From: Kitasatospora gansuensis | GTDB lineage: Bacteria; Actinomycetota; Actinomycetes; Streptomycetales; Streptomycetaceae | Assembly (NCBI RefSeq): GCF_014203705.1 | Contig: NZ_JACHJR010000001.1 | Span: 3,286,001-3,350,000 of the forward strand | Direction: 5' to 3' | DNA: 64,000 bases | In this document: piece after piece, positions 8,537-16,357 of the stretch | Layout of the letters: the number at the start of each line of letters is the position of its first letter | How positions within the stretch are numbered: position 1 is the stretch's first letter | Translations under genes and position numbers: made by a program | The notes under the pieces: model-generated | The model's input: the letters and a program-made list of their open reading frames with translations, nothing else | What the model was told of the DNA's origin: nothing | The model's database searches: none

Positions 8537-9508
8537 TCAGGCGGCCTCGAAGCCCGCGTGGTCGGCGATCTTCTTGAGCTCCGCCAGCGCGTGCTTCTCG
8601 ATCTGCCGGATCCGCTCCCTGGTCAGCCCGTGCTGCTTGCCGACCTCGGTGAGCGTCCGCTCCCGGCCGTCCTCCATCCCGTACCGGGACCGGATGATCG
8701 AGGCGGTGCGGTCGTCCAGCCGGCCGATCAGGTCGTCCAGCTCCTCCCGGCGGAGCATCACCATCACGGCGTCCTCCGGCGAGACGGCGCCGGTGTCCTC
8801 CACCAGGTCACCGAACTGGGTCTCGCCCTCGTCGTCCACCGCCATGTTCAGACTGACCGGGTCCCGGGCCCAGTCCAGTACGTCCTTGACGCGCTGCTCC
8901 GTGGTGTCCAGCTCGGCGGCCACCTCCGCCGGGTCGGGCTCGCGGCCCAGCTCCTTCGCCTTCTCGCGCTGCACCCGCCGGATCCGGCCGAGCTCCTCCA
9001 CCAGGTGCACGGGCAGCCGGATGGTGCGGGACTGGTCCGCGATCGACCGGGTGATCGCCTGCCGGATCCACCAGGTCGCGTAGGTGGAGAACTTGAACCC
9101 CTTCGCGTAGTCGAACTTCTCGACCGCCCGGACCAGACCGGCGTTGCCCTCCTGGATCAGGTCGAGCAGCGGGAGACCACTGCGCGGGTAACGCCGGGCC
9201 ACTGCCACCACCAGCCGGAGGTTCGACCTGATGAAGACGTCCTTGGCCCGCTCGGCGTCCTCGGCTATCGCCTCCAGCTCCTCCCGCTTCGACCCCTTGG
9301 GCAGCGTCTCCTGCTCCAGCAGGTGCTGGGCGTAGACGCCGGCCTCGATCCGCAGCGAGAGCTCGACCTCCTCGGCGGCGTCGAGCAGCGGCGTCCTGGC
9401 GATCTCGTCGAGGTACATACCGACGAGGTCGCGGTCGGCCTCAAGGTTGTTCGGGCGGGCCGCGCGAGTCCGGTCGGCCCTGTCGCGAACGACGGCACGA
9501 GTGGCCAT
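8537..9508 (-). CDS. hrdD: RNA polymerase principal-like sigma factor HrdD (group 2, sigma-70)
   Basis: Non-essential homologue of the vegetative sigma factor. The 323-residue protein lacks the long N-terminal extension of HrdB. It opens MATRAVVRDRADRTRAARP, then region 1.2 (DLVGMYLDEIARTPLL), region 2 (RSNLRLVVAVARRY, LLDLIQEGNAGL, FSTYATWWIRQAI), region 3, and region 4 with the -35-reading helix LTRERIRQIEKHAL. This closely resembles S. coelicolor HrdD as I remember it. ATG 9508 follows GGGAG by 6 nt; the open frame beyond it is not conserved-looking. A SigR-type promoter lies about 105-130 bp upstream, and a hairpin ends the transcript. Confidence 0.9.
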   Translation of the reverse strand: MATRAVVRDRADRTRAARPNNLEADRDLVGMYLDEIARTPLLDAAEEVELSLRIEAGVYAQHLLEQETLPKGSKREELEAIAEDAERAKDVFIRSNLRLVVAVARRYPRSGLPLLDLIQEGNAGLVRAVEKFDYAKGFKFSTYATWWIRQAITRSIADQSRTIRLPVHLVEELGRIRRVQREKAKELGREPDPAEVAAELDTTEQRVKDVLDWARDPVSLNMAVDDEGETQFGDLVEDTGAVSPEDAVMVMLRREELDDLIGRLDDRTASIIRSRYGMEDGRERTLTEVGKQHGLTRERIRQIEKHALAELKKIADHAGFEAA

Positions 9509-9855
9509 GCTTGCTCCCTTGCTGCTGGTGCCGGTCTTCGGATCTCGCCCCGCCAGGTGTGAGCCGGGGCAAAGAGATTGCGGGCCTCGGAGAGGCTCAC
9601 ACGTAACGATCCAACGCACAGAATTCGGACAACATTCCCAACTCACCCAGTTTCTTCTCCGGATGCAGTATCCTGCGACTTTTCACCCGCGATCATGAAC
9701 GCTCGGTGATGGACCATCGACCCGGAGTGGCAGGGGGAGTTCCGCCGCTCCGTCAACGAACGACGGCCTCCATCCGCAGCTTCTCCCCACAAAAGATGCC
9801 AAATCGCGATCGGTTCGGGTCCGGATCCATCGCTCGCCCTGGGAAGGTGTCAGCC
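9509..9855. other. divergent intergenic region hrdD / PAP2 phosphatase
   Basis: 347 bp without a supportable gene. It contains the SigR-like promoter for hrdD (9612-9639) and GGGAAGG at 9841-9847 serving the PAP2 start. The open frame on the plus strand from 9706 is not taken as coding because it lacks a ribosome binding site and a plausible N-terminus. Confidence 0.6.
9612..9639 (-). promoter_or_regulatory. SigR-type promoter for hrdD
   Basis: Read on the minus strand: GGGAAT (9639-9634), exactly 18 nt, then GTTG (9615-9612). This fits the SigR consensus GGAAT-N18-GTT. As I recall, hrdD is a target of the oxidative-stress sigma factor SigR in S. coelicolor. The site is about 105 bp upstream of the hrdD start. 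Confidence 0.65.
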
Positions 9856-10716
9856 ATGTACCCGCCCAACGACGGCACCCACGCCGATCCCGGGTCGGCC
9901 GCCTCCGCCGCCCGCCGACGGCAGCGCCTGCTGATCTGCTCGGCGCTGGCGTCCGGCTCCGCCGCACTGCTCGGCGTCCTGCTGGCCCTGGTGACGTCCC
10001 ACTGGGGCCCGCTGGCCCGGCTCGACCAGGGCTGGGTCGACTCCCTGCACGGCTACGCGGTCCAGCACAACATCTGGACGGCGGCCATGCAGACCCTCGC
10101 CGACATCGGCAGCACCGTCACCATGCGGGTGCTGCTCGGCCTGGCCGCGGTCTGGCTCTGGGTGATCGGCGCCCGCACCCTCGGCGGCTGGGCGGCCGCG
10201 CTGATACTGGCCGGCTGGCTGGCCAGCTGGCTCGGCAAGAACGTCGTCGGCCGGGAACGGCCGCACTTCGCCGCCCCGGTCGCCCAGGCCGGCGGGTTGT
10301 CCTTCCCGTCCGGCCACGCCCTCGCCTCGGCCATCACCTGCGCCGCCCTGGTGATCCTGGTCTGGCCTCGGGCCAACCGGACGGGCCGCGCGGTGTCCTG
10401 CACCGCCGCCGCGCTCGCCGCGCTCGCGGTCGGCTGGACCAGGATCGCGCTCGGGGTGCACTGGCCGAGCGACGTGCTGGCGGGCTGGCTGGCCGCCGCC
10501 CTGGTGGTCGGCACCGTCACGCTCGCCGTCGAGCTCTGGCAGCCGGGCGCGCTGTCCCGGGACGTCCGCCGGGTCGACTGGCGGACCAGGCCGCGGATCC
10601 AGCGCGTGCTGGCCACCGGCACCCCCGACCCCGCCTTCGACCCCTCTCTCGACAGCGCTTTCGACCCCGCCGCCGGGCCGTTCCCGCAGCCCGCCCGCCG
10701 AGCTGACGGTCAGTGA
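9856..10716 (+). CDS. PAP2-type phosphatase (lipid or undecaprenyl-pyrophosphate phosphatase-like)
   Basis: Integral membrane phosphatase of 286 residues, type-2 phosphatidic acid phosphatase fold. The three signature motifs are present: K128...RP136 (KNVVGRERP), PSGH at 151-154, and TRIALGVHWPSD with catalytic His202. About six membrane helices span residues 25-225, followed by an acidic cytoplasmic tail with a repeated 'DPAFDPSLDSAFDP' pattern. The ATG at 9856 has GGGAAGG 8 nt upstream. Placement just before a MurJ-type flippase and an amidase fits recycling of the undecaprenyl carrier, but phosphatidic acid is equally possible. Confidence 0.85.
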   Translation: MYPPNDGTHADPGSAASAARRRQRLLICSALASGSAALLGVLLALVTSHWGPLARLDQGWVDSLHGYAVQHNIWTAAMQTLADIGSTVTMRVLLGLAAVWLWVIGARTLGGWAAALILAGWLASWLGKNVVGRERPHFAAPVAQAGGLSFPSGHALASAITCAALVILVWPRANRTGRAVSCTAAALAALAVGWTRIALGVHWPSDVLAGWLAAALVVGTVTLAVELWQPGALSRDVRRVDWRTRPRIQRVLATGTPDPAFDPSLDSAFDPAAGPFPQPARRADGQ

Positions 10717-11020
10717 GAAGCGTCACACCACCGTTCGATCGGCGCACCGGGAGGGAAGGGACAGGGGCCCACCAACCGATTCAGTCCCTGTCGGCACTGG
10801 AAAAATCAGGACCAATTACCCTGTTTACGGCAGACCGGGACGGGTGGCCACGTGCCTTCCGCCAGGTCGGGAGATGTCCGGCACACGGCACGGATCTCCC
10901 CACCGAGTGCCGTGGTGAGGCAGACTGCTGCCGCCGGGTGTGCCTGCATCCGGCCGGGCCGGGCAGTCGCAGCACAGCAACCGCACGTCCACTGCCCAGG
11001 CACCGAGCGACGGGGGGCGC
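10717..11020. other. intergenic region upstream of the MurJ-type gene
   Basis: 304 bp with no supportable gene. A short AT-richer stretch (GGAAAAATCAGGACC, around 10799) may contain the promoter of the flippase gene; no clear hairpin terminator for the PAP2 gene was seen. Confidence 0.5.
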
Positions 11021-12985
11021 ATGACCAAGCACACGACGGACGGGCCCTCCGGCCCGTACGGCGACCCGCCGACCATGCCGCTGCGTCAGATACCCGACGA
11101 CCAGCTGATGACCGGCCCCGGTGGCCAGCCGACCGTCCAGCTCGGCCAGCAGGTGCCCAGCCCCCGGCTGCCGTACGCCCCGGTCCCACCGCCGCCTCCG
11201 GCCGCGCCGCCCGCGGCCGCGCCCGTCGAGGCAGCGGCCAAGCCGAGTTCCACCGCCCGCAACGGCATGATCATGGCGCTCGGTTCGCTGACCTCCCGGG
11301 CCCTCGGCTTCGTCCGGGCCGGTGTGATCACCGCCGCGCTCGGCACCGGCTTCGTGGCCGACGGCTACGCGGTGGCCACCATGCTGCCGAACACCATCTT
11401 CATCATGCTGATCGGCGGCGTGCTCAACTCCGTCTTCGTCCCCGAGCTGGTGCGCGCCGCGCAGCAGCACGCCGACCGTGGCGTCGCCTACACCAACCGG
11501 CTGCTGACGGTCTGTGGGGTCGTGCTGGTCGTGATCACCGCAGTGGCCTTCTTCTGCGCCCCGCTGATCGTCGACAGCTACACCCCGTACGGCCCGGACG
11601 ACACCGTCCAGCGCGACCTGACCATCGCGCTGGCCAGGTACTGCCTGCCGGCCATCCTGTTCTACGGCTTCTTCGGTCTGCTCGGCCAGGTGCTCAACTC
11701 GCGGGACAGGTTCGGCGCGATGATGTGGGCCCCGGTGCTCAACAACGTCGTGGTGATCGCGGTCTTCAGCCTCTACCTGGCGATCTTCGTGCACGCCACC
11801 GACGCCAAGGACTTCTCCGACGGCGCGACCATGCTGCTCGGGCTGGGCAGCGCCTTCGGCATCCTGGTCCAGGCGCTGGCCCTGGTGCCCTCGCTGCGGG
11901 CCTCCGGCTTCCGCTACCGCCCGCGCTTCGACTGGCGCGGCTCCGGCCTGACCACGCCGCTGCGGGCGGCCGGCTGGGCGCTGCTGCTGGTGGTGGTCAC
12001 CCAGCTGGCCTTCCTGGCGATCACCAACCTGGCCACCGGCGCGGCCTCGCTCGCCAAGCAGGACGGTCTGACCCAGGGCCTGGGCTACACCCCGTACAAC
12101 AACGCCTACCTGCTCTTCATCGTCCCGCAGGGCATCATCACGGTCTCCCTGGTCACCGCGATCCTGCCGAGCATGTCCCGGTCGGTCGGCGCGGGCCGGT
12201 TCGAGGACGTCGGCCGCGAGCTGGCGCAGACCCTGCGGAGTTCGGCCGGGATGATCGTCCCGGCCTCGGCGATCTTCCTCTCGCTGGCCGGTCCGATCGC
12301 CGCCCTGGCCTACGGGCACGGGAACGTGACGGACGCGGACATCGACGTGGTCACCCAGATCCTGATGGCCTTCGCGCTCGGCCTGCCCGCGTTCTGCGCC
12401 CAGTACGCGCTGGCCCGCGGCTTCTACGCGATGAGCGACGCCCGGACCCCGTTCTGGCTCACCACGATCACCTCCGGCAGCAACGTGCTGCTCTCCTGGG
12501 TCGCCTACCTGGTGCTGCCGAGCCGCTGGATCATCGTCGGCATGGCGGGCGCGCACACCGTCGCGGTGCTGATCAGCGCGGCCATCACCGGGCGCGCGCT
12601 CGGCCGCCGACTGCGCCGCGAGGGTGCCGCCGGCGCTGCGCCGCTGCCCGCCGACGCCACCCTGGAGCTCGGCACCGGGCGCCGTCCCCGGGTCCGCAGC
12701 GGCCTGGACGGCGGCCGGCTGGTCACCCTGCACCTGGCGCTGGCGGTGGCCTGCGCGCCGGGCGCGCTGGCCGCGTACTGGCTGACCGGACGGCTCGACG
12801 CGGCGCTGGGCGGCGGGGTGCCGGCCGCGCTGGCGGCACTGGCGGCCGGTCCGCTCGCGGTGCTGGTCTCGGTGCTGCTGCTGGCCCGTCCGCTCGGCGC
12901 GGGCGCGGCGGTCGCCCCGCTGGCCCGCAAACTGCGCATCCCCTACCCGGAGCCGGCGGCCGGCGGCGGCAAGCACCGTCGCTGA
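11021..12985 (+). CDS. murJ: MurJ/MviN family lipid II flippase
   Basis: Polytopic protein (654 residues) of the MATE/MviN superfamily that exports lipid II for peptidoglycan synthesis. The first ~85 residues are a cytosolic Pro/Ala-rich extension. The membrane domain starts at NGMIMALGSLTSRALGFVRA, the conserved MurJ N-terminus, and contains YGFFGLLGQVLNSRDRFG and PYNNAYLLFIVPQGI; about 14 helices follow. The ATG at 11021 follows a G-run (CGGGGGG). The family call is firm. Actinobacteria can have several MviN paralogues and the main one sits elsewhere in S. coelicolor, so this may be an accessory copy. The neighbouring PAP2 phosphatase and amidase support a cell-wall role. Confidence 0.82.
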   Translation: MTKHTTDGPSGPYGDPPTMPLRQIPDDQLMTGPGGQPTVQLGQQVPSPRLPYAPVPPPPPAAPPAAAPVEAAAKPSSTARNGMIMALGSLTSRALGFVRAGVITAALGTGFVADGYAVATMLPNTIFIMLIGGVLNSVFVPELVRAAQQHADRGVAYTNRLLTVCGVVLVVITAVAFFCAPLIVDSYTPYGPDDTVQRDLTIALARYCLPAILFYGFFGLLGQVLNSRDRFGAMMWAPVLNNVVVIAVFSLYLAIFVHATDAKDFSDGATMLLGLGSAFGILVQALALVPSLRASGFRYRPRFDWRGSGLTTPLRAAGWALLLVVVTQLAFLAITNLATGAASLAKQDGLTQGLGYTPYNNAYLLFIVPQGIITVSLVTAILPSMSRSVGAGRFEDVGRELAQTLRSSAGMIVPASAIFLSLAGPIAALAYGHGNVTDADIDVVTQILMAFALGLPAFCAQYALARGFYAMSDARTPFWLTTITSGSNVLLSWVAYLVLPSRWIIVGMAGAHTVAVLISAAITGRALGRRLRREGAAGAAPLPADATLELGTGRRPRVRSGLDGGRLVTLHLALAVACAPGALAAYWLTGRLDAALGGGVPAALAALAAGPLAVLVSVLLLARPLGAGAAVAPLARKLRIPYPEPAAGGGKHRR

Positions 12986-13224
12986 CGCGCCGTCAGGCCC
13001 GGGGCAGTGCCCCGCTTGTGACAGAGCCGTGACACACCCGCGCCGGTCGGCCGGTCGTGGACGGCCGATCAGATGTTAACGTCGGCGAACGCCTTCCGCG
13101 TGCAGGCACCGACGGCCGTGGTTCCGGCCCGTCGAGTGCCCCCGTGGCAGCCGGGAGCCCCGGAAGGTCCGACACCAGACCGGCCGCTCGGCCGGTACAG
13201 ACACGGGAAGGTCTGCTGACTCCG
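12986..13224. other. leader region of the amidase gene
   Basis: 239 bp between murJ and the preferred amidase start. GATGTTAACG at about 13072 is a small AT-richer spot that may be promoter-related. I looked for the c-di-AMP (ydaO) riboswitch often found before streptomycete wall hydrolases and did not see its conserved core. Confidence 0.4.
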
Positions 13225-16200
13225 TTGACCGTCATACCGCAGGTTCACCCTGCCTCCGGCGACCGCCCGAGGCACCGCCGACTGTCCCGGACGGTCGCCG
13301 CCACCGTGGTCGCCGCGAGCACCGGCCTGGCGCTGTTCTCGGTCGCCGCCTCGGCTGCTCCGGCGACCGGCTCGGACGCCCGGCAGCGCCAGTTCGCCGC
13401 CGCGGCCGCCGAGTTCAAGGTCCCGCAGAGCGTCCTGCTCGCGCTCGCCTACCAGCAGACCCGCTGGGAGTCGCACAACGGCGAGCCGAGCACCACCGGC
13501 AACTACAACGTGATGGGCCTGACCCAGGTCGACCCGTCCGAGCTGGTCTCCACGGAGGGTGGCCACCAGCACGGCCAGGGCGACGGCCTGCCGGAGCCTG
13601 CGGCCCCGGCCGCCACCACGCCGGCGCCGAAGCCGCAGGACAGCCCGGCCCTGCACACCCTGGACGAGGCCGCCGCACTGCTCGGCCGCCCGGCCGACCA
13701 GCTGCGCACCGACCCGGCGCAGAGCATCCGGGGCGGGGCCGCGCTGCTCGCCAAGTACCAGAGGGAGACCGGCGGTTCGCTCGGGACCGGTCCGGAGACC
13801 TGGTACAACGCGGTGGTCCGGTTCAGCCAGACGGCGCCCGCCGCCGGTGGCAACGTCTTCGCCGACCGGGTCTTCGAGACCGTCCGCGAGGGCGCGGCCA
13901 GGATCACCGTGGACGGCCAGGCCGTCAGCCTGGCGGCCGACGCCGCGCTGACCGTGGACCGCCCGCTGCAGTCCCGCGCCGCCACGCCGGGCAACCTGGA
14001 GTGCCCCGCGACCGTGAGCTGCACGGGCGCCTGGGCCGACGACGCCAACTACGCGGTCACCAACCGCCCGGCCGACGGTCAGAAGATCCAGTACATCGTC
14101 ATCCACGACACCGAGGGGTCGTGGGACGGGACCATCTCGACCTTCAAGAACCCGGCCACCGAGGCCAGTGCGCACTACCTGGTCGGTGCCGGCGGCACCC
14201 ACGACGGCCAGGTCGCCCAGCTGGTCAACACCAAGAACACCGCCTGGCACGCGGGCAACAAGACCTTCAACATGCACAGCATCGGTCTGGAGCACGAGGG
14301 CTACGCCCTCGGCCAGAACGCCAACAAGCAGCCGACCTGGTACACCGAGCAGCTCTACCGCTCCTCGGCCGAGCTGACCAAGTTCCTGGCCGGGAAGTAC
14401 GGCATCCCGCTGGACCGGCAGCACATCATCGGGCACGACGAGATCCCGAAGCCGATCGACTCGGTGCCGCCGATGCACTGGGACCCGGGCACGTTCTGGG
14501 ACTGGTCGCACTACATGGACCTGGCCGGCGCGCCGGTCCGGGCCGCCGCCGGTGGTTCGCTGCTGGTCGGCGGCAAGGTGACCATCGCCCCGCCGTTCGA
14601 CGCCAACAACCAGCCGCCGGTGGCCGAGACGGGCCCGCGCCCGCAGAACTTCGTCTACCTGCGCCAGTCCCCCGACGGCGCGGCCGCGCTGATCAACGGC
14701 GGCACCACCGCCGCCTCGGACGTCCGCGCCAAGGCGGTCGCCGGGAGCAGCTACGTGGTGGCCGCCCAGCAGGGTGACTGGACCGCGATCTGGTACGACG
14801 GCGTGCAGGGCTGGTTCCACAACCCGAACGGCCAGAGCGCCGCCGCCGACAACCGCCGCGGCCAGAACGTCGCGACCCCGCGTGCCGGTGTCGCGAGCAT
14901 CCCGCTGTACGGCCGGGCCTACCCGGAGCAGGCGGCGTACGCCAAGTACCCCGGTGTGACGTACAACCCCACCTCGCACAACCCCGTCCCGCTGAACGTG
15001 AGCGTCCCGGCCGGGCAGAAGTACACCCTGCTCAGCGACACCCCGGTCAAGGGCGACATCTTCTACGACGTCAACGGCGTGCAGGCCGTGGTGACCGGCG
15101 ACGACACCTACTACCCGGTCCGCTACGGCCACCGGCTGGGCTTCCTGAAGTCCACCGACGTCGACCTGACCGTGGCCACCGTCCCGCCGGCCGCCGGTTA
15201 CACCCCGGTCGGCCCGAAGCGGCTGATGGACACCCGGGAGGGCCTCGGCGGCTCGACCCGCCTGGGCGGCGCGGGCACCGCCTCGCTCCAGGTCACCGGC
15301 GGCAACACCGGTGTCCCGGCGGACGCCACCGCGGTGATCCTGAACGTGACGGCCGTCTCGCCCAGCCAGGGCGGCTACGTGACGGTCTACCCGGACGGCC
15401 AGCCCCGCCCGGTCGCCTCGAACCTCAACTTCACGGCCGGCCAGATCGTGCCGAACCTGGTCGTGGTCCCGGTGGTCAACGGCAAGGTGAACTTCTTCAA
15501 CGCGGCCGGCACCGTCGACCTGCTGGCCGACATCACCGGCTACTACTCCCCCAGCGGCAGCTCGAAGTTCACCAGCGCGGGCCCGGCCCGGCTGCTGGAC
15601 ACCCGGTCGTCCGGCGCGGTCGGCCCGAACAGCTCGGTCACCCTCCAGGTCTCGGGCCGCGAGGGCGTGCCCGCCGACGCCACCGGCGTGATCCTGAACG
15701 TCACCGTCACCGAGCCGAGCACCACCGGCTTCCTGACCGTCTACCCGCACGGCACCAGCCGCCCCGGGGTCTCCAACCTGAACTTCACGCCCGGCCAGAC
15801 CGTCCCCAACCTGGTGATGGTCCCGCTGGTGGACGGCAAGGTGGACTTCTACAACCCGGCCGGCACCGTCCAGGTGATCGCGGACATCACCGGTTACTAC
15901 TCCCCGGGCGGCAGCTCGAAGTTCACCAGCGCGGGCCCGACCCGCCTGCTGGACACCCGCGAGGGCCTCGGCGGCTCCACCCGCCTCGGCCCCGACGGCG
16001 TGGCCACCCTCCAGGTGGCCGGCAAGGCCGGGCTGCCCGACTCCGGCGTCACCGCCGTCGTCCTCAACGTCACGTCGGTCAACGGCAGTTCGCCCGGCTA
16101 CGTGACCGTCTACCCGGACGGCACGCCGCGCCCCGAGGTCTCCAACCTCAACTTCCTGGCCAACCAGGTGATCCCGAACCTGGTCGTGGTCCCGGTGGTC

Positions 16201-16281
16201 AACGGCAAGGTGAACTTCTTCAACAAGGCCGGCACGATCGACCTGATCGCCGACATCACCGGCTACTACACGGCGGGCTGA
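13225..16281 (+). CDS. secreted N-acetylmuramoyl-L-alanine amidase with three C-terminal LDTR/GYY modules
   Basis: Cleaves the glycan-peptide bond of peptidoglycan outside the cell. Counting from the TTG at 13225 (1018 residues): signal peptide about 15-45, a lysozyme/transglycosylase-like N-domain (FKVPQSVLLALAYQQTRWES), then an Amidase_2/PGRP domain with IVIHDTEGSW, HSIGLEHEG, IGHDEI and HWDPGTFWDW (likely Zn ligands in the first and last), an SH3-like stretch, and three ~115-residue modules at about 659-776, 780-893 and 897-1016. The start is uncertain: TTG gives the best signal peptide, with GGGAAGG 13 nt upstream; in-frame GTGs at 13057 and 13144 would add an atypical N-terminus. The modules match those of the six beta-helix proteins encoded convergently next door. 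Confidence 0.87.
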   Translation: MTVIPQVHPASGDRPRHRRLSRTVAATVVAASTGLALFSVAASAAPATGSDARQRQFAAAAAEFKVPQSVLLALAYQQTRWESHNGEPSTTGNYNVMGLTQVDPSELVSTEGGHQHGQGDGLPEPAAPAATTPAPKPQDSPALHTLDEAAALLGRPADQLRTDPAQSIRGGAALLAKYQRETGGSLGTGPETWYNAVVRFSQTAPAAGGNVFADRVFETVREGAARITVDGQAVSLAADAALTVDRPLQSRAATPGNLECPATVSCTGAWADDANYAVTNRPADGQKIQYIVIHDTEGSWDGTISTFKNPATEASAHYLVGAGGTHDGQVAQLVNTKNTAWHAGNKTFNMHSIGLEHEGYALGQNANKQPTWYTEQLYRSSAELTKFLAGKYGIPLDRQHIIGHDEIPKPIDSVPPMHWDPGTFWDWSHYMDLAGAPVRAAAGGSLLVGGKVTIAPPFDANNQPPVAETGPRPQNFVYLRQSPDGAAALINGGTTAASDVRAKAVAGSSYVVAAQQGDWTAIWYDGVQGWFHNPNGQSAAADNRRGQNVATPRAGVASIPLYGRAYPEQAAYAKYPGVTYNPTSHNPVPLNVSVPAGQKYTLLSDTPVKGDIFYDVNGVQAVVTGDDTYYPVRYGHRLGFLKSTDVDLTVATVPPAAGYTPVGPKRLMDTREGLGGSTRLGGAGTASLQVTGGNTGVPADATAVILNVTAVSPSQGGYVTVYPDGQPRPVASNLNFTAGQIVPNLVVVPVVNGKVNFFNAAGTVDLLADITGYYSPSGSSKFTSAGPARLLDTRSSGAVGPNSSVTLQVSGREGVPADATGVILNVTVTEPSTTGFLTVYPHGTSRPGVSNLNFTPGQTVPNLVMVPLVDGKVDFYNPAGTVQVIADITGYYSPGGSSKFTSAGPTRLLDTREGLGGSTRLGPDGVATLQVAGKAGLPDSGVTAVVLNVTSVNGSSPGYVTVYPDGTPRPEVSNLNFLANQVIPNLVVVPVVNGKVNFFNKAGTIDLIADITGYYTAG

Positions 16282-16299
16282 CCAACTCCCGCCCGGTGA

Positions 16300-16349
16300 A
16301 ACGACGGTGGCCCGCCCCCTTCCTGCGAAGGGGGCGGGCCACCGTCGTT
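16300..16349. terminator. bidirectional terminator between the amidase gene and the beta-helix array
   Basis: Perfect 23-bp inverted repeat (16300-16322 and 16327-16349) with a CTGC loop. It lies 18 bp past the amidase stop and 8 bp past the stop of the last array gene, and is flanked by AA/TT, so it can work in both directions. Confidence 0.92.
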
Positions 16350-16357
16350 GGAGCGGA

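Noticed and set aside
9706-9855. Upstream extension of the PAP2 protein from 9706
   Set aside because: Non-conserved-looking residues and no ribosome binding site, whereas ATG 9856 has GGGAAGG at good spacing.
12986-13224. c-di-AMP (ydaO) riboswitch upstream of the amidase gene
   Set aside because: The conserved core blocks that I remember from streptomycete rpfA leaders are not present.
13057-13224. Longer amidase N-terminus from GTG 13057 or 13144
   Set aside because: Would place more than 25 unusual residues before the signal peptide; kept only as alternatives.
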